A DNA stretch of 64,000 bases from Saccharicrinis sp963675435 (GTDB taxonomy: Bacteria; Bacteroidota; Bacteroidia; Bacteroidales; Marinilabiliaceae), in contig OY776216.1 of NCBI GenBank assembly GCA_963675435.1, positions 3,844,001 through 3,908,000 of the forward strand. Direction: 5' to 3'. This document shows positions 8,489 through 16,814 of this stretch, one piece after another (positions within the stretch are counted from its first letter, which is position 1; each line of letters begins with the position of its first letter). The position numbers were made by a program, and so were the translations under genes. A model generated the notes under the pieces. It was given only the letters and a program-made list of their open reading frames with translations, did not search any database and had not been told where the DNA came from.

Positions 8489-8692
8489 AATTTAGGTATT
8501 ATGGTTTTGTATTAACACGATGTGTATAATATTTAAAAAAACTATATGACCACTGATTGGTCTAAGCTTTTGTTTTGGTTACAAATTTATCTTTTTTACT
8601 TGCCAAAGCAAATGTTTAGGTGAACATAGTAAACGAGCAAAACTCCCAAATATATTCTGATAGCCTATGTTCGTTATATTTTGTTGAGCATA

Positions 8693-8953
8693 ATAACCCG
8701 AGTTCGATTAAAATTAAAGAGCTCAGATTTTATTAAAATGCTGATATACAAGGCAAATTCTTTTTGCATAGCGAGCTATGGTAGAAGAATTTAATGAAGT
8801 AGATTAGTATTTTAATAGAAAGCCACATATAAACAACGATTTTCTGCTTCATATTTGTTTGACATAGCCCGCTATGACTTCACAAATATTCATTGAAACT
8901 CATTATTTATTAGCAGTCTGAGCCAATAATTTTATATCGAACTCGGGTTAATA
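8693..8953. repeat. Palindromic repeat element, copy 2 (best preserved)
   Basis: The left edge TAACCCGAGTTCGAT (8693-8707) is the inverse of the right edge ATCGAACTCGGGTTA (8936-8950). The interior holds smaller palindromes with GCATAGCGAGCTATG at about 8767 and CATAGCCCGCTATG at about 8863. The right edge of 26 bases (8928-8953) recurs exactly at 24060-24085. It has no ORF. A non-autonomous repeat family such as a MITE is likely. Confidence 0.75.
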
Positions 8954-9001
8954 CTTTCTTTGCCCCATTGTTCTGTAATATCTATTACTTTTATCAGAGT
9001 A

Positions 9002-9673
9002 TCATTTGTTGGTGGTAGTTAATAATTGATTTAACCCTTTAAGTTTTTCTAAATTCTCCTCATATCCTTTTAGCTTTTGGGTTAAAAGAGCATCATACCC
9101 AATAACAATATTTTCAAATTTAGGATTTTTTATAAAATTATTATGAAGAGATGTAAAATCTCTGAACCTTATATTACTAAAGAAAAAAGGTGTGACATAT
9201 TCATTTACATAGTCAGATAATATACTCTCAAGTTGGGATGTAGTTTGATAAGAATTATAAGTGTCTATTAATTTCTCTCTATATTCTAAGTCACTAATTA
9301 GTTTAAATTCCCCGGATTCAGTAATACTTTCCATTGTTACTAAAGATGGATGAAAATCAGACAACGCCATCATACTGGCTGATAAGTTTTTAATCCTATC
9401 ATCCTCATAATTTTTTGAAAGAAGAATTTGTTTTAGAGTATCAATATCATTTTTAGTTTTAAGTGCAAATTTTAAGGCTAAAGAAAGGGCTAATTCGTTA
9501 TCTCTGTTTTCTTCATAGAAACTTTTTAAATAGTCTCTTTCTTGTGCATTTGATTTATTGGATTCATTGAAATTATTAAGCTGAAAAGCTATTGTGATGC
9601 CAATAATTACAATTACAAGGTCAATTAGTTTTGATTTCCAATCAATGTCCAATTTCCATTTTATTTTTTTCAT
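9002..9673 (-). CDS. DUF6090-like single-pass membrane protein
   Basis: A 223-residue protein with a basic N-terminus (MKKIKWKLDIDWKSK), one transmembrane helix (LIDLVIVIIGITIAFQLNNF, about residues 16-35) and a large charged helical domain. The VIIGITIAFQLNN segment is characteristic of a family common in Bacteroidota that I associate with DUF6090. The C-terminal part has coiled-coil character (YEENLEKLKGLNQLL). Function unknown. It stands alone between a repeat element and the broken cupin unit. Confidence 0.65.
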   Translation of the reverse strand: MKKIKWKLDIDWKSKLIDLVIVIIGITIAFQLNNFNESNKSNAQERDYLKSFYEENRDNELALSLALKFALKTKNDIDTLKQILLSKNYEDDRIKNLSASMMALSDFHPSLVTMESITESGEFKLISDLEYREKLIDTYNSYQTTSQLESILSDYVNEYVTPFFFSNIRFRDFTSLHNNFIKNPKFENIVIGYDALLTQKLKGYEENLEKLKGLNQLLTTTNK

Positions 9674-9812
9674 TCAATAATATGTTTATGTAGTTACAGT
9701 CTTATTTACCATAACATTGAGTGAATGATTTCGTAAGGGATTGCGGACTTCAAATCTATCAAGCTACCCACCCGAAACTGATGCGGGCGATAACGCTCAA
9801 AAACCACTAAAA

Positions 9813-9837
9813 CCCTTATGAATTATACACATGCTAG
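9813..9837 (-). other. Shared 3'-end motif (cassette-like boundary), copy 1
   Basis: On the minus strand, downstream of the cupin pseudogene, CTAGCATGTGTATAAT is followed by ATAAGG. The same arrangement (CTAGC or CTAAC, then CACA/ATGT, TAAT, AAGG) occurs after other accessory genes at 11935, 22674, 37116 and 37932. See the finding on cassette-like boundaries. Confidence 0.4.
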
Positions 9838-9879
9838 CTGTTCGGGTTGTTAATTATCCTGCACAAAAAATTTATCCTC

Positions 9880-10238
9880 TCAGCTATGGCTCAAAGGAGT
9901 AGTTGTTATTATTTTTAAATTCCGTTCCAATATATTCTCAAATTCATGAACTTCATTTGGATGTAAAGTAAAGGAATCTCCTCTAGTTACCATTTTTAGT
10001 AATTCCATAATAATTGCTTTCCATCTACTTTTCCCAATGACAAAATTCCTTCACCAAACAAGATAAAGTAGGTTTCAATCCCTTTTTCACGGTAATGAGC
10101 AGGGATGAGTTCATTTTTCTTTAGCCCAATTGCAAAAACAGACCTATCCTCATCTCCTGTTAAAAGAGTTGGTTTTACTCCTACTTTCTTGTCTTGTCTG
10201 ATATTATTTGCTGCTTAATCGATGTTCGAGATTTTCAT
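9880..10238 (-). pseudogene. Cupin-domain protein, disrupted
   Basis: An ATG at 10236-10238 directly follows the stop of the tautomerase gene. It reads MKISNID, meets a TAA at codon 8, then continues in the same frame with cupin-like residues (VGVKPTLLTGDEDRSVFAIG, then IPAHYREKGIETYFILFGEG). After a second stop near codon 80 the match moves to another frame (GDSFTLHPNEVHEFENI ... PLSHS). One nonsense codon plus one frameshift make this a pseudogene of a small single-domain cupin. Direct stop/start abutment suggests it was once translated with the tautomerase. Confidence 0.75.
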
Positions 10239-10634
10239 TTATTTTAAGTGTTTAGGTTCTTGAATTTCTCCATTGCCAAATGACCAATTTTGTCTTCCAT
10301 CATTTTCAAGGAGTATAATTATTACATTGTTTTTGGTAATTGAAGTTGAAGAACTTATTTGAACTGCTATTTCATTATATAATTTCTTTTTCTGCTCTAA
10401 AGTTCGTCCTTCTCCAGCAATAATTTGAATATAAACAATGTCTGAAGTATGTTCAACTCCTAAATATTCTTTAGGGTGTTTAATTTGCTCGGATTTTAAT
10501 TCTTCAATAACATGAAAATAGTCTTTTTCAGGAATATTGAACTCCTGGACTAATGACTTATGGACTGAAATTGAAATACTATCCTTTGTTTTTTGTGAGA
10601 ATTTCTTCGGTAAACTGATTCTTACAAATGGCAT
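10239..10634 (-). CDS. Tautomerase family protein
   Basis: A 131-residue member of the 4-oxalocrotonate tautomerase-like group (longer Tautomerase_2 type). It starts MPFVRISL, so Pro1 would be the catalytic base after Met removal. GVEHTSDIVYIQIIAGEGRT and the later NVIIILLENDGRQNWSFGNGE are typical of this group, where the second half contributes to the active site. Substrate unknown. The stop codon TAA abuts the ATG of the broken cupin gene. It sits in a row of small enzyme genes on the same strand. Confidence 0.85.
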   Translation of the reverse strand: MPFVRISLPKKFSQKTKDSISISVHKSLVQEFNIPEKDYFHVIEELKSEQIKHPKEYLGVEHTSDIVYIQIIAGEGRTLEQKKKLYNEIAVQISSSTSITKNNVIIILLENDGRQNWSFGNGEIQEPKHLK

Positions 10635-10783
10635 ATTCTTCTATTTTTTTATTTATCAAATTGTTTTTTTTACCTAACAGCTAAAGTAGAGTATAAGAAT
10701 AGTAGCCAACTGCGTAGCACTTCCATATTAAAATATACAAGGGTTGGAGCTGGTTACAACCCTCAATTATACTGCAATTTAGA

Positions 10784-10817
10784 CTATTGTTTTTATACGT
10801 TTGATGTGTGTTCGTGC
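10784..10817 (-). other. Possible 3'-end motif, weak copy
   Basis: Just after the YciI gene on the minus strand, CGAACACACATC is followed by CGTATAA. It resembles the other 3'-end motifs in having CACA then TATAA, but lacks the AAGG end, so I rate it low. Confidence 0.25.
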
Positions 10818-10821
10818 TTTA

Positions 10822-11118
10822 TTAATTTTCTAATATACATTTTAATTTGTCACTTGTCATTGAAGGTACAAATTCAGTTACATCATAATCCGCTAAATCA
10901 TTTTGATAAAATGGGTCTTTATGAATTATACTTTCAAGTTCTATTTTATCCTTAATTTGAGATAATATTATTCCTCCAGTTCTTGGTATCTTCCGGCCTG
11001 ACGCTAGAAAATTACCTAATGCATATTGCTCTTTTAAAAACTCAACATGATTATTTAATTCTTCGTCAATTTTTTCTAGTGGCACTTTATAAGTCAGTGA
11101 TATAATAAACATAGTCAA
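10822..11118 (-). CDS. YciI family protein
   Basis: A 98-residue ferredoxin-like (dimeric alpha-beta barrel) protein of the YciI family. Conserved features are NNHVEFLKEQYALGNFLASGRK, then TGGIIL, and DPFYQNDLADYDVTEFVPS at the end, including the DPF motif and the histidine near residue 29. Members are thought to be small enzymes, for example dehalogenase-like, or accessory domains; the function here is unknown. It lies six bases downstream of the isochorismatase-like gene and is almost certainly co-transcribed with it. The start could be Met1 or Met3. Confidence 0.85.
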   Translation of the reverse strand: MTMFIISLTYKVPLEKIDEELNNHVEFLKEQYALGNFLASGRKIPRTGGIILSQIKDKIELESIIHKDPFYQNDLADYDVTEFVPSMTSDKLKCILEN

Positions 11119-11124
11119 CTAGTT

Positions 11125-11667
11125 TTAATTCAAATATTGTTTTGTAGTTATTACTGTTGAATAAAAATAATTCAATGCAGCTAAAAAACTATTCTGAACC
11201 TCACTCGCAATCACAATCTGTCCATTAATTTCTAAATCCTTTGTGGCACAAGCGTCACCAATAACTGTAATATTAAATTCAAAATCTTTAGCAGCTCTTG
11301 TAGTTGCATCAACACACATGTGAGTCATCATGCCACAAATTACTAAATCGGTAATTTGTTTTTCTTTAAGAAAATCAAGTAAGTCTGTTTCTCTAAAACT
11401 ATTAGGGAAATGTTTAATAATTACCTTTTCATTCTCCATCGGATATAACGTCTCATGTATTTCAGCTCCTTTAGTATTCGGCAAAAAGAATGTTGCCGAA
11501 GGTCTTTTTGCAATGTGTTGAATAAAAATTACTGGTAAATTTTCACACCTGAATCTGTCCAAGAGAAGTTTTGCATTTTTACATGCATTATCTGAGTTTA
11601 CAAGCGTCATTGTTCCCCTGTCAAAATAGTCATTTTGAATATCAATTATTATCAATCCTTCTTTCAT
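11125..11667 (-). CDS. Isochorismatase-like cysteine hydrolase
   Basis: A 180-residue cysteine hydrolase of the isochorismatase superfamily. The triad is visible as D9 (IIDIQNDYF), K85 (VIIKHFPNSF) and C118 (GMMTHMCVDATTRAA). Such enzymes hydrolyse amides such as nicotinamide or ureidoacrylate, or vinyl ethers; the exact substrate is not evident, and the context of tautomerase, YciI and cupin genes does not define a pathway. It is followed six bases later by yciI on the same strand. Cytoplasmic, with no signal peptide. Confidence 0.9.
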   Translation of the reverse strand: MKEGLIIIDIQNDYFDRGTMTLVNSDNACKNAKLLLDRFRCENLPVIFIQHIAKRPSATFFLPNTKGAEIHETLYPMENEKVIIKHFPNSFRETDLLDFLKEKQITDLVICGMMTHMCVDATTRAAKDFEFNITVIGDACATKDLEINGQIVIASEVQNSFLAALNYFYSTVITTKQYLN

Positions 11668-11984
11668 TCTTTCATTTTAAATATTGTTTAAATGCGGTCT
11701 CTCAGCATGACACAAAATCGGCTCACTATCATCTTGCTTACGGGCTTTGGATGAGATGGATTTTCAACATCTGGAAAGATTTATCTTCATGAATACCTTA
11801 ATAATATAAACCCTTATGAATAGGTCATTAGCAAATATCGGTAGCTAAGCTACTTCCCAATGCTTTCGGCTTACAAAGAAATTATCTTACAAATGGCCTT
11901 CTCCTCTTAGCATACACGGTCACTTGTATGTGGTCGTTGCGGATTACCATTTATTGTGGGCAGTGATTATTTTAAAATAAACTT
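11668..11984. other. Non-coding spacer with imperfect inverted repeats and a 3'-end motif
   Basis: This 317-base gap separates the isochorismatase-like gene from the HXXEE gene. It has no supported ORF. The minus-strand motif at 11935-11961 (GCCCACAATAAATGGTAAT then CCGCAACG) resembles those at 22674 and 37116, and AAACCCTTATGAAT at about 11808 recurs at about 9810 with one base different. Confidence 0.5.
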
Positions 11985-12536
11985 TTAAAAAGACATAAAT
12001 CGTTCTAATTTATCCGATACTTTTAATATCTCTTTTAGCATCATTGGTAGTTGGTTATTTCTTGCACTAATAGCACTTTCAATTAGAACAGGAAAAATAA
12101 GTAATAATAAAAGAATCATTGCCCAAATTGGAATAATTTGATGATGTAATATGACAAAAATAACAAATATTGCTACAAACAACCCTAAGAAACCACCAAA
12201 CACAAGCCCAGGGTTATATTTTTTTGTTTTCATTGTCAAAATAATGTGCTGTAATGAATTTAGAATTGTAAAATCTATTAATAGCATCATTATTACTACA
12301 CTCAATACCTGATTTGGAATAAAATAACAAACTGCAGTCCATGCAAACCCAATAAAACTCAGAAAGAATAACCAAAGTCTGGTACCTAATACACTTTCTT
12401 TAATTACACCTGTTGGATAATTTTTTTGATGATAATGATAAATATTCCACTCTTCCATCTCGTGGATAAATAACACAACGGGTATTACAAAAAATAAAAC
12501 CTTCAAATTCTCGATATTAAAAAGCATTACAAACAT
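11985..12536 (-). CDS. HXXEE domain membrane protein
   Basis: A 183-residue integral membrane protein with about five hydrophobic helices. The HxxEE motif that names the family is H25-E26-M27-E28-E29-W30 at the end of the first helix. Other members have conserved His and Asn in later helices; here NSLQHII near residue 95 may correspond. The family is uncharacterised, though its conserved polar residues in membranes suggest an enzyme or metal site. It lies 51 bases downstream of an AraC regulator gene on the same strand, which may control it. The start may be Met1 or Met4. Confidence 0.8.
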   Translation of the reverse strand: MFVMLFNIENLKVLFFVIPVVLFIHEMEEWNIYHYHQKNYPTGVIKESVLGTRLWLFFLSFIGFAWTAVCYFIPNQVLSVVIMMLLIDFTILNSLQHIILTMKTKKYNPGLVFGGFLGLFVAIFVIFVILHHQIIPIWAMILLLLLIFPVLIESAISARNNQLPMMLKEILKVSDKLERFMSF

Positions 12537-12587
12537 CTTTTTAGTTTAACTTGACTTTTCTGTTTGCAAAGGTAATGTCGTTTTGAA

Positions 12588-13331
12588 TTATGAATCTTGA
12601 ATGAAATAACTGTTTTTTAATAACACCTTCATTGTCATTCCCGAAATTTGCCTGACAACCCGACTTAAATGTGAATAGTCAGCAAACCCCGCTAAATATG
12701 CAGCCTCACTCAAACTCTTATGTTGCATAATTTGATAAATAGCTTTTTTTATTCTTAACCACAATATATACCGTTGTAAAGAAAGTCCTGTTTGCTGTTT
12801 AAACAAAAAACGAATCCGACTTTTTGATAGAGGTACTGTATCTACTAAGGAATCAAAATCGGTATCATATGTATTTAAAAGGTTCATTTTTTTAACCAAT
12901 TGAAAAATACGATTGTCCATTGTTCTTTGAACTGGAGTAATTTTTAATAGTTTAAATATTTTCAACTCCAAATCATTAATCTCCTGATTACTACTTAATT
13001 CATCTTGCAAACAGCTTAGTTCTTCTTTTGAAACTGAAAGGGGTTGAAATGGAGCAGGATAATAATTAACCAATGTATTACCCAAATTGGTTGTTGGGTC
13101 AACTAAGATACATAACAAAACACTATTATTTGAAATGTGTTTATGTGGTACATTTGAATGAATTATAAAGCTATTATGCCTATATTCTTTGTCATTTATA
13201 TATAGCTGATAACTACCACTTATAACAATTCCTATTTGAATAGCATAGTGTTTATGCTGTTTGGTTTCGGAGACTTTCCCTGCATAAATAATCATTCCGC
13301 TTTCTACAAATATCTTTGAGTTATGTTTCAT
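12588..13331 (-). CDS. AraC family transcriptional regulator
   Basis: A 247-residue regulator. The N-terminal ~130 residues form a cupin-like effector domain (HKHYAIQIGIVISGSYQL, then HSNVPHKH). The C-terminal ~100 residues hold the double helix-turn-helix: LSKSRIRFLFKQQTGLSLQRY is the first unit and SLSEAAYLAGFADYSHLSRV the second, the hallmark AraC recognition segment. A long imperfect palindrome lies immediately upstream of its start. The likely target is the adjacent HXXEE gene or a cluster elsewhere; both are inference. Confidence 0.9.
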   Translation of the reverse strand: MKHNSKIFVESGMIIYAGKVSETKQHKHYAIQIGIVISGSYQLYINDKEYRHNSFIIHSNVPHKHISNNSVLLCILVDPTTNLGNTLVNYYPAPFQPLSVSKEELSCLQDELSSNQEINDLELKIFKLLKITPVQRTMDNRIFQLVKKMNLLNTYDTDFDSLVDTVPLSKSRIRFLFKQQTGLSLQRYILWLRIKKAIYQIMQHKSLSEAAYLAGFADYSHLSRVVRQISGMTMKVLLKNSYFIQDS

Positions 13332-13350
13332 TGGTAATCAGTCTTTACAT

Positions 13351-13488
13351 TACGTACACAATTGATAGTATGAGTAATGCCGAATTTTAAAGTTCTCTCG
13401 TATGAAGATACAGTGAAACTTGATACGAGAGCAAAGGTTTAAATTACCTACTTTACTCAGCATTACTTATATTTATTATTGTACGCTA
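13351..13488. repeat. 138-bp imperfect palindrome upstream of the araC-type gene
   Basis: The outer arms (13351-13382 and 13458-13488) share GTACA and AGTAATGC blocks in inverted order. The inner arms CTCTCGTAT (13395-13403) and ATACGAGAG (13423-13431) are perfect, and the intervening AATTTTAAA / TTTAAATT also pair. The whole could form one long cruciform. It starts 20 bases upstream of the regulator start codon, so it overlaps the likely promoter. Confidence 0.7.
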
Positions 13489-14017
13489 GCATTCATTCAT
13501 TTAGTATTAGTTTTCAATCTTTTACCATCCCTTTTTATCAATCCACACTGGTGTTGCCTCACGAATCCTTGGTGTGGCAAATCTATAATAGTTTATAAAA
13601 ATAACCTTGTATTGCTTTATTATTAATTACAACTTACATCCATTTGTATTGCCTACCTTAGCTTACCTCATGGTTATATTTAATTAACGGAATGCAATTC
13701 CTTATTTATGTTATAAAGTGATAAACATTTTAAACTTATCACCCTACTTTTTTATTTACAACCTGCTCATTGCACGGATCACAGATCTGCGCGAACTGGG
13801 TTGTTTTTTGAGGGAGGGCAAACCCACGTAACCGTCTTGAAAGGCGGTTACGTGGGCTGGATTTGTAAGCTCTTTGGCAAGTTTAGGCCTGCTGATTATT
13901 GCTCTGTTCGGCAAAGCTTAAGTAAACTTGGCTTTACGCTCACTTACGGCAATAATTTGGTTTGAGCATGGCTCGTGCAACTTGCCAATGTGCTTACAAA
14001 TAGGGTGGGCTATTCCA
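13489..14017. other. Non-coding left flank of the restriction-modification island
   Basis: No gene is supported here. It contains a 12-bp perfect hairpin, CCCACGTAACCG at 13823-13834 with its complement at 13845-13856, and the left copy of a 35-base direct repeat (13868-13902; partner 22423-22457). The segment from 13900 to 14010 has further GC-rich partial palindromes unlike the AT-rich neighbourhood. Confidence 0.6.
13868..13902 (+). repeat. Left copy of imperfect direct repeat bounding the hsd island
   Basis: Thirty of 35 bases match 22423-22457 in the same orientation. The shared core runs AGCTCTTT, GCAA, TTTAG, TGCTGATT, TTGC. Together the copies bracket the whole type I restriction locus. 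No tRNA or integrase gene is seen, so attachment-site status is speculative. Confidence 0.6.
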
Positions 14018-14677
14018 CTAGCCTCTCACAGTTTTACCCAATGCTTCTAATAGCTGTGGATTATCCTCTAATCCAATCTTAGCTACGGCGTAGAACTCGC
14101 TCATCCAATCATCCATCTTTGCAAATGCTGAATCTTTGGCTTTTGTTGCGTCTTGCGATTCTCCTTTTTCTTTTAAATACTCCGAACGTGCAGCTTCTAA
14201 TTCTAAAACCATGTTGCTTGCAGCGTTCAAATCATCGGTTGCAATTTTTAATCTGGCTAATTTGCTTTGAATAGCTGTATCTGCTGATGCAACGCTATAA
14301 AATTTCTTTGCAGTTTCTAACCATTTTATGTAAGTGCGTGGCATTGCACCAGAAATTGCCAACTTATCAGCTGTTAATGAATCGTTACGGAATACTACTT
14401 TTGCTTTTTTGCGGTGAAGCGTGAAAGTATCTTGTAATTGTTCTTTTTTACTTGAAAAATCGGCATAGGCTGCTGATGTTTCGTCGTCTTCGGTTTTGTT
14501 TAGGTTGTAAGCAGAACGTGTTTCGGTTAAAAGTGCTTTTCCTTCTCCGATTACTGCTGAATCGTAACCTAACTCAGCCATTACGGCTGCAATTTCTGAT
14601 TGAGTTTCGGCATTTTCTAAGGCAATGCGGTATTGCTCTAATGTTTCTGCTTCTGAGAATTTGGGTCTTGTTGCCAT
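14018..14677 (-). CDS. Conserved helical protein of unknown function, end of hsd operon
   Basis: A 219-residue, almost wholly helical, charged protein without signal or membrane segments. Notable stretches are SEIAAVMAELGYDSAVIGEGKALL near the start, GAMPRTYIKWLETAKKFYS in the middle and IGLEDNPQLLEALG at the end. I recall proteins of this layout (an LGxD...GxxLL start, LxxARxFY centre and ALEDxPQLLExLG end) as conserved unknowns in Bacteroidota, but I cannot name a domain. It is last in the hsd orientation, separated from hsdM by the 21-nt repeat array, so it may be an accessory of the restriction system or a passenger. Confidence 0.7.
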   Translation of the reverse strand: MATRPKFSEAETLEQYRIALENAETQSEIAAVMAELGYDSAVIGEGKALLTETRSAYNLNKTEDDETSAAYADFSSKKEQLQDTFTLHRKKAKVVFRNDSLTADKLAISGAMPRTYIKWLETAKKFYSVASADTAIQSKLARLKIATDDLNAASNMVLELEAARSEYLKEKGESQDATKAKDSAFAKMDDWMSEFYAVAKIGLEDNPQLLEALGKTVRG

Positions 14678-14726
14678 TTAATTAATGTTTAAGGTCTGCC
14701 TGTTTGGGTAGACGGGTTTATAATAT

Positions 14727-14936
14727 TTACAATTTAGTTGCTTCAACTTACATTTGTTCTGCTTTCATTTACAATTGCATTGCTTCGGCTTACATTTAGC
14801 TTGCGCTGATTTTCAATTCCCTTGCTTCTCGTTACATCTCCGTTACTTCTACCTCCATTCTTTCTGCTTTAAACCGCTTTTCCTCTGCTTCGTATTACAT
14901 TTTCATTTTTCTCTGTTACAATGCTGTTGCTTCAAA
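14727..14936 (-). repeat. Ten-unit degenerate tandem repeat, exact 21-nt period
   Basis: On the minus strand, degenerate units of the form GAAGCAA-N3-AAATGTAA-N3 repeat with plus-strand starts at 14727, 14748, 14769, 14790, 14811, 14832, 14853, 14874, 14895 and 14916, with no insertion or deletion. The array fills nearly all of the hsdM to 219-residue-gene gap. In one minus frame each unit reads like a heptad (EAxxM) with TAA at its sixth codon in most units, so it is not an ORF in that direction. Confidence 0.85.
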
Positions 14937-14941
14937 CTTTT

Positions 14942-16573
14942 TTAAATAGGTGGTAAACCTAATTGCTTTAAAAACGCATTATGTTTATCGGTATTGTCTT
15001 TTATGCTTTGGTTTATTGTTTTTAGTTTATCGTTTACGGCTTGCAAATCAATCTTTTCTTCTTCTGCAGCTGTGCTTACATAGCGTGAAATATTCAGGTT
15101 GTAGCCGTTCTTTTCAATTTCGTCCATTGAAACTTTACGTGCATAGCGTTTTACCTTTTCGGGACGTTGCATGTAGGTTTCAACAATTTTTTCAATATGC
15201 TTTTCGTCCAAACTGTTTTGGCGTTTGCCTTTGTCGAATTCTTCGCTGGCATTAATGAAAAGTACATCGTCTTCTTTTTTGCATTTCTTTAATACCAAAA
15301 TACAAACAGGAATACCTGTTGAGTAGAACAAGTTGGCGGGTAAGCCTATTACTGTATCAATGTTGTTATCTTTTAATAGTTTGGTGCGGATGCGTTCTTC
15401 TGCACCGCCACGGAATAAAACACCATGAGGCAGAATGATTGCCATTGTACCCTCGGTATGCAGATAATGAAATCCGTGTAACAGGAATGCAAAATCGGCT
15501 GCTGACTTGGGTGCTAAGCCATAGCTTTTGAAACGAAAATCTTCTGCCATGGTATCGTTTGGCTCCCAACGTAAGCTGAAAGGAGGATTAGCAACGATGG
15601 CATCGAATTCAATCTTTTTTGAAGGATTCATTTCGTTGAGCATATCCCAATGGTTCTCTAAAGTATCTCCGTGGAATATCTCAAACTCGGTGTCTTTCAT
15701 ACCATGCAATAGCATGTTCATTCGGGCAAGGTTATAGGTGGTTATGTTCTTCTCCTGACCGTATATTTTACCGATACTACCATCGTTATCTTTTATGCGT
15801 TTGCGAACATTCAATAATAACGAACCTGAACCGCAAGCAAAATCGAAAACTTTATTGAGTTTGTGTTTTTTACCTGCCTTTGGGTCTTGACTGTCTAAGG
15901 TTACTATCTCAGAAAGAATAGTAGATATTTCCTGCGGTGTATAAAACTCACCTGCTTTTTTGCCCGAACCTGCGGCAAACTGACCAATGAGGTATTCATA
16001 AGCATCGCCCAAGGTGTCGGAATCGGTTGAGAAATCGGCAATTCCTACGGCTATTTTATGAATGATGGTGCAAAGCTTTTTATTTCTTTCGGTTGGATTT
16101 TTTCCAAGCTTTTCGGAGTTTAGGTTAATTTCGGAGAATAAGCCTTGAAAACTGCTATCGAATGATTCATTCTCAATAAAGCGGAAACCTTCTTCTAAAG
16201 TTTGCAGTAGTTCACCTTTATGTGTTCGAGCCAGTTCAACTATATTACTCCATAGGTGCTTTGGTTTAATAACGTAGTGAACCTTTCTACGCATCTGCTT
16301 TTCAAACTCCTCAACATCTTCTTTATTCTCGGAATACCATATATCTAAGGCATTATTAACCTTTAAATCGGCCATTACATCGGCTGGCGTATTATCGGGA
16401 TAATCGCTACCTAACTCTTTCTTTGCAGAAACTTCGTAATTGTGCGATAAGTAACGCAGAAATAGAAATGAAAGCATGTAATCGCGAAAATCGTCGGCAT
16501 TCATTGCTCCACGCAGCTGGTCTGCTATATCCCAAAGGGTTTTACCCAATTGTTGTTGTTCTTTTGCTGTCAT
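14942..16573 (-). CDS. hsdM: Type I restriction-modification DNA methyltransferase subunit M
   Basis: A 543-residue N6-adenine methyltransferase subunit. The N-terminal HsdM domain occupies about 1-150. SAM-binding motif I is FDFACGSGSLLL near 243-254, and catalytic motif IV is NPPF at 329-332. The C-terminal part binds HsdS. With HsdS it modifies the asymmetric bipartite target and with HsdR it cuts unmodified DNA. Normal gene order is disrupted: an Y1 transposase and six REP hairpins sit between hsdS and hsdM. The coding sequence is intact. Confidence 0.96.
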   Translation of the reverse strand: MTAKEQQQLGKTLWDIADQLRGAMNADDFRDYMLSFLFLRYLSHNYEVSAKKELGSDYPDNTPADVMADLKVNNALDIWYSENKEDVEEFEKQMRRKVHYVIKPKHLWSNIVELARTHKGELLQTLEEGFRFIENESFDSSFQGLFSEINLNSEKLGKNPTERNKKLCTIIHKIAVGIADFSTDSDTLGDAYEYLIGQFAAGSGKKAGEFYTPQEISTILSEIVTLDSQDPKAGKKHKLNKVFDFACGSGSLLLNVRKRIKDNDGSIGKIYGQEKNITTYNLARMNMLLHGMKDTEFEIFHGDTLENHWDMLNEMNPSKKIEFDAIVANPPFSLRWEPNDTMAEDFRFKSYGLAPKSAADFAFLLHGFHYLHTEGTMAIILPHGVLFRGGAEERIRTKLLKDNNIDTVIGLPANLFYSTGIPVCILVLKKCKKEDDVLFINASEEFDKGKRQNSLDEKHIEKIVETYMQRPEKVKRYARKVSMDEIEKNGYNLNISRYVSTAAEEEKIDLQAVNDKLKTINQSIKDNTDKHNAFLKQLGLPPI

Positions 16574-16595
16574 TGACTAATTTATCTAATATATC

Positions 16596-16803
16596 AGGGC
16601 TATGCCCCTTTGGTTTGTTGTTGTTTGTTTTTCTACTACGAAGATTACGGGGCTACGCCCCTTGTTATCCTGTGTTTTCCTGTTATATCCTAATGATTGT
16701 TGTTCTTTTTCTGCTATATAATTTTTCTTTTCAGTAAAAGGGGGCGTTAGCCCTCATATCTTTGTAGCCTAGTTACCCGAATTTAATTTAGGGGCGTAGC
16801 CCT
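16596..16803. repeat. REP hairpins, group of four downstream of the Y1 transposase gene
   Basis: Four short GC-rich hairpins of the same kind occur in an AT-rich gap: AGGGCTATGCCCCT at 16596-16609, GGGGCTACGCCCC at 16649-16661, an inverted GGGGGCGTTAGCCCT copy at 16740-16754 and AGGGGCGTAGCCCT at 16790-16803. Two point one way and two the other, as in paired REP clusters (BIMEs). Confidence 0.85.
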
Positions 16804-16814
16804 GTTATCTATTT

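Noticed and set aside
9000..13400. Standard integron attC sites
   Set aside because: One GTTAGGT (about 10670, minus strand) fits the GTTRRRY box, but no matching RYYYAAC partner was found at the required distance, and no integrase gene is visible.
13420..13626. 68-codon plus-strand frame upstream of the AraC-type gene
   Set aside because: It begins inside the palindrome, its composition is unlike a protein, and no homology is recognised.
14724..14945. Plus-strand open frame across the 21-nt repeats reading LHxxCF heptads
   Set aside because: It has only a TTG start, opposes the operon, and its pattern is explained by the repeat itself.
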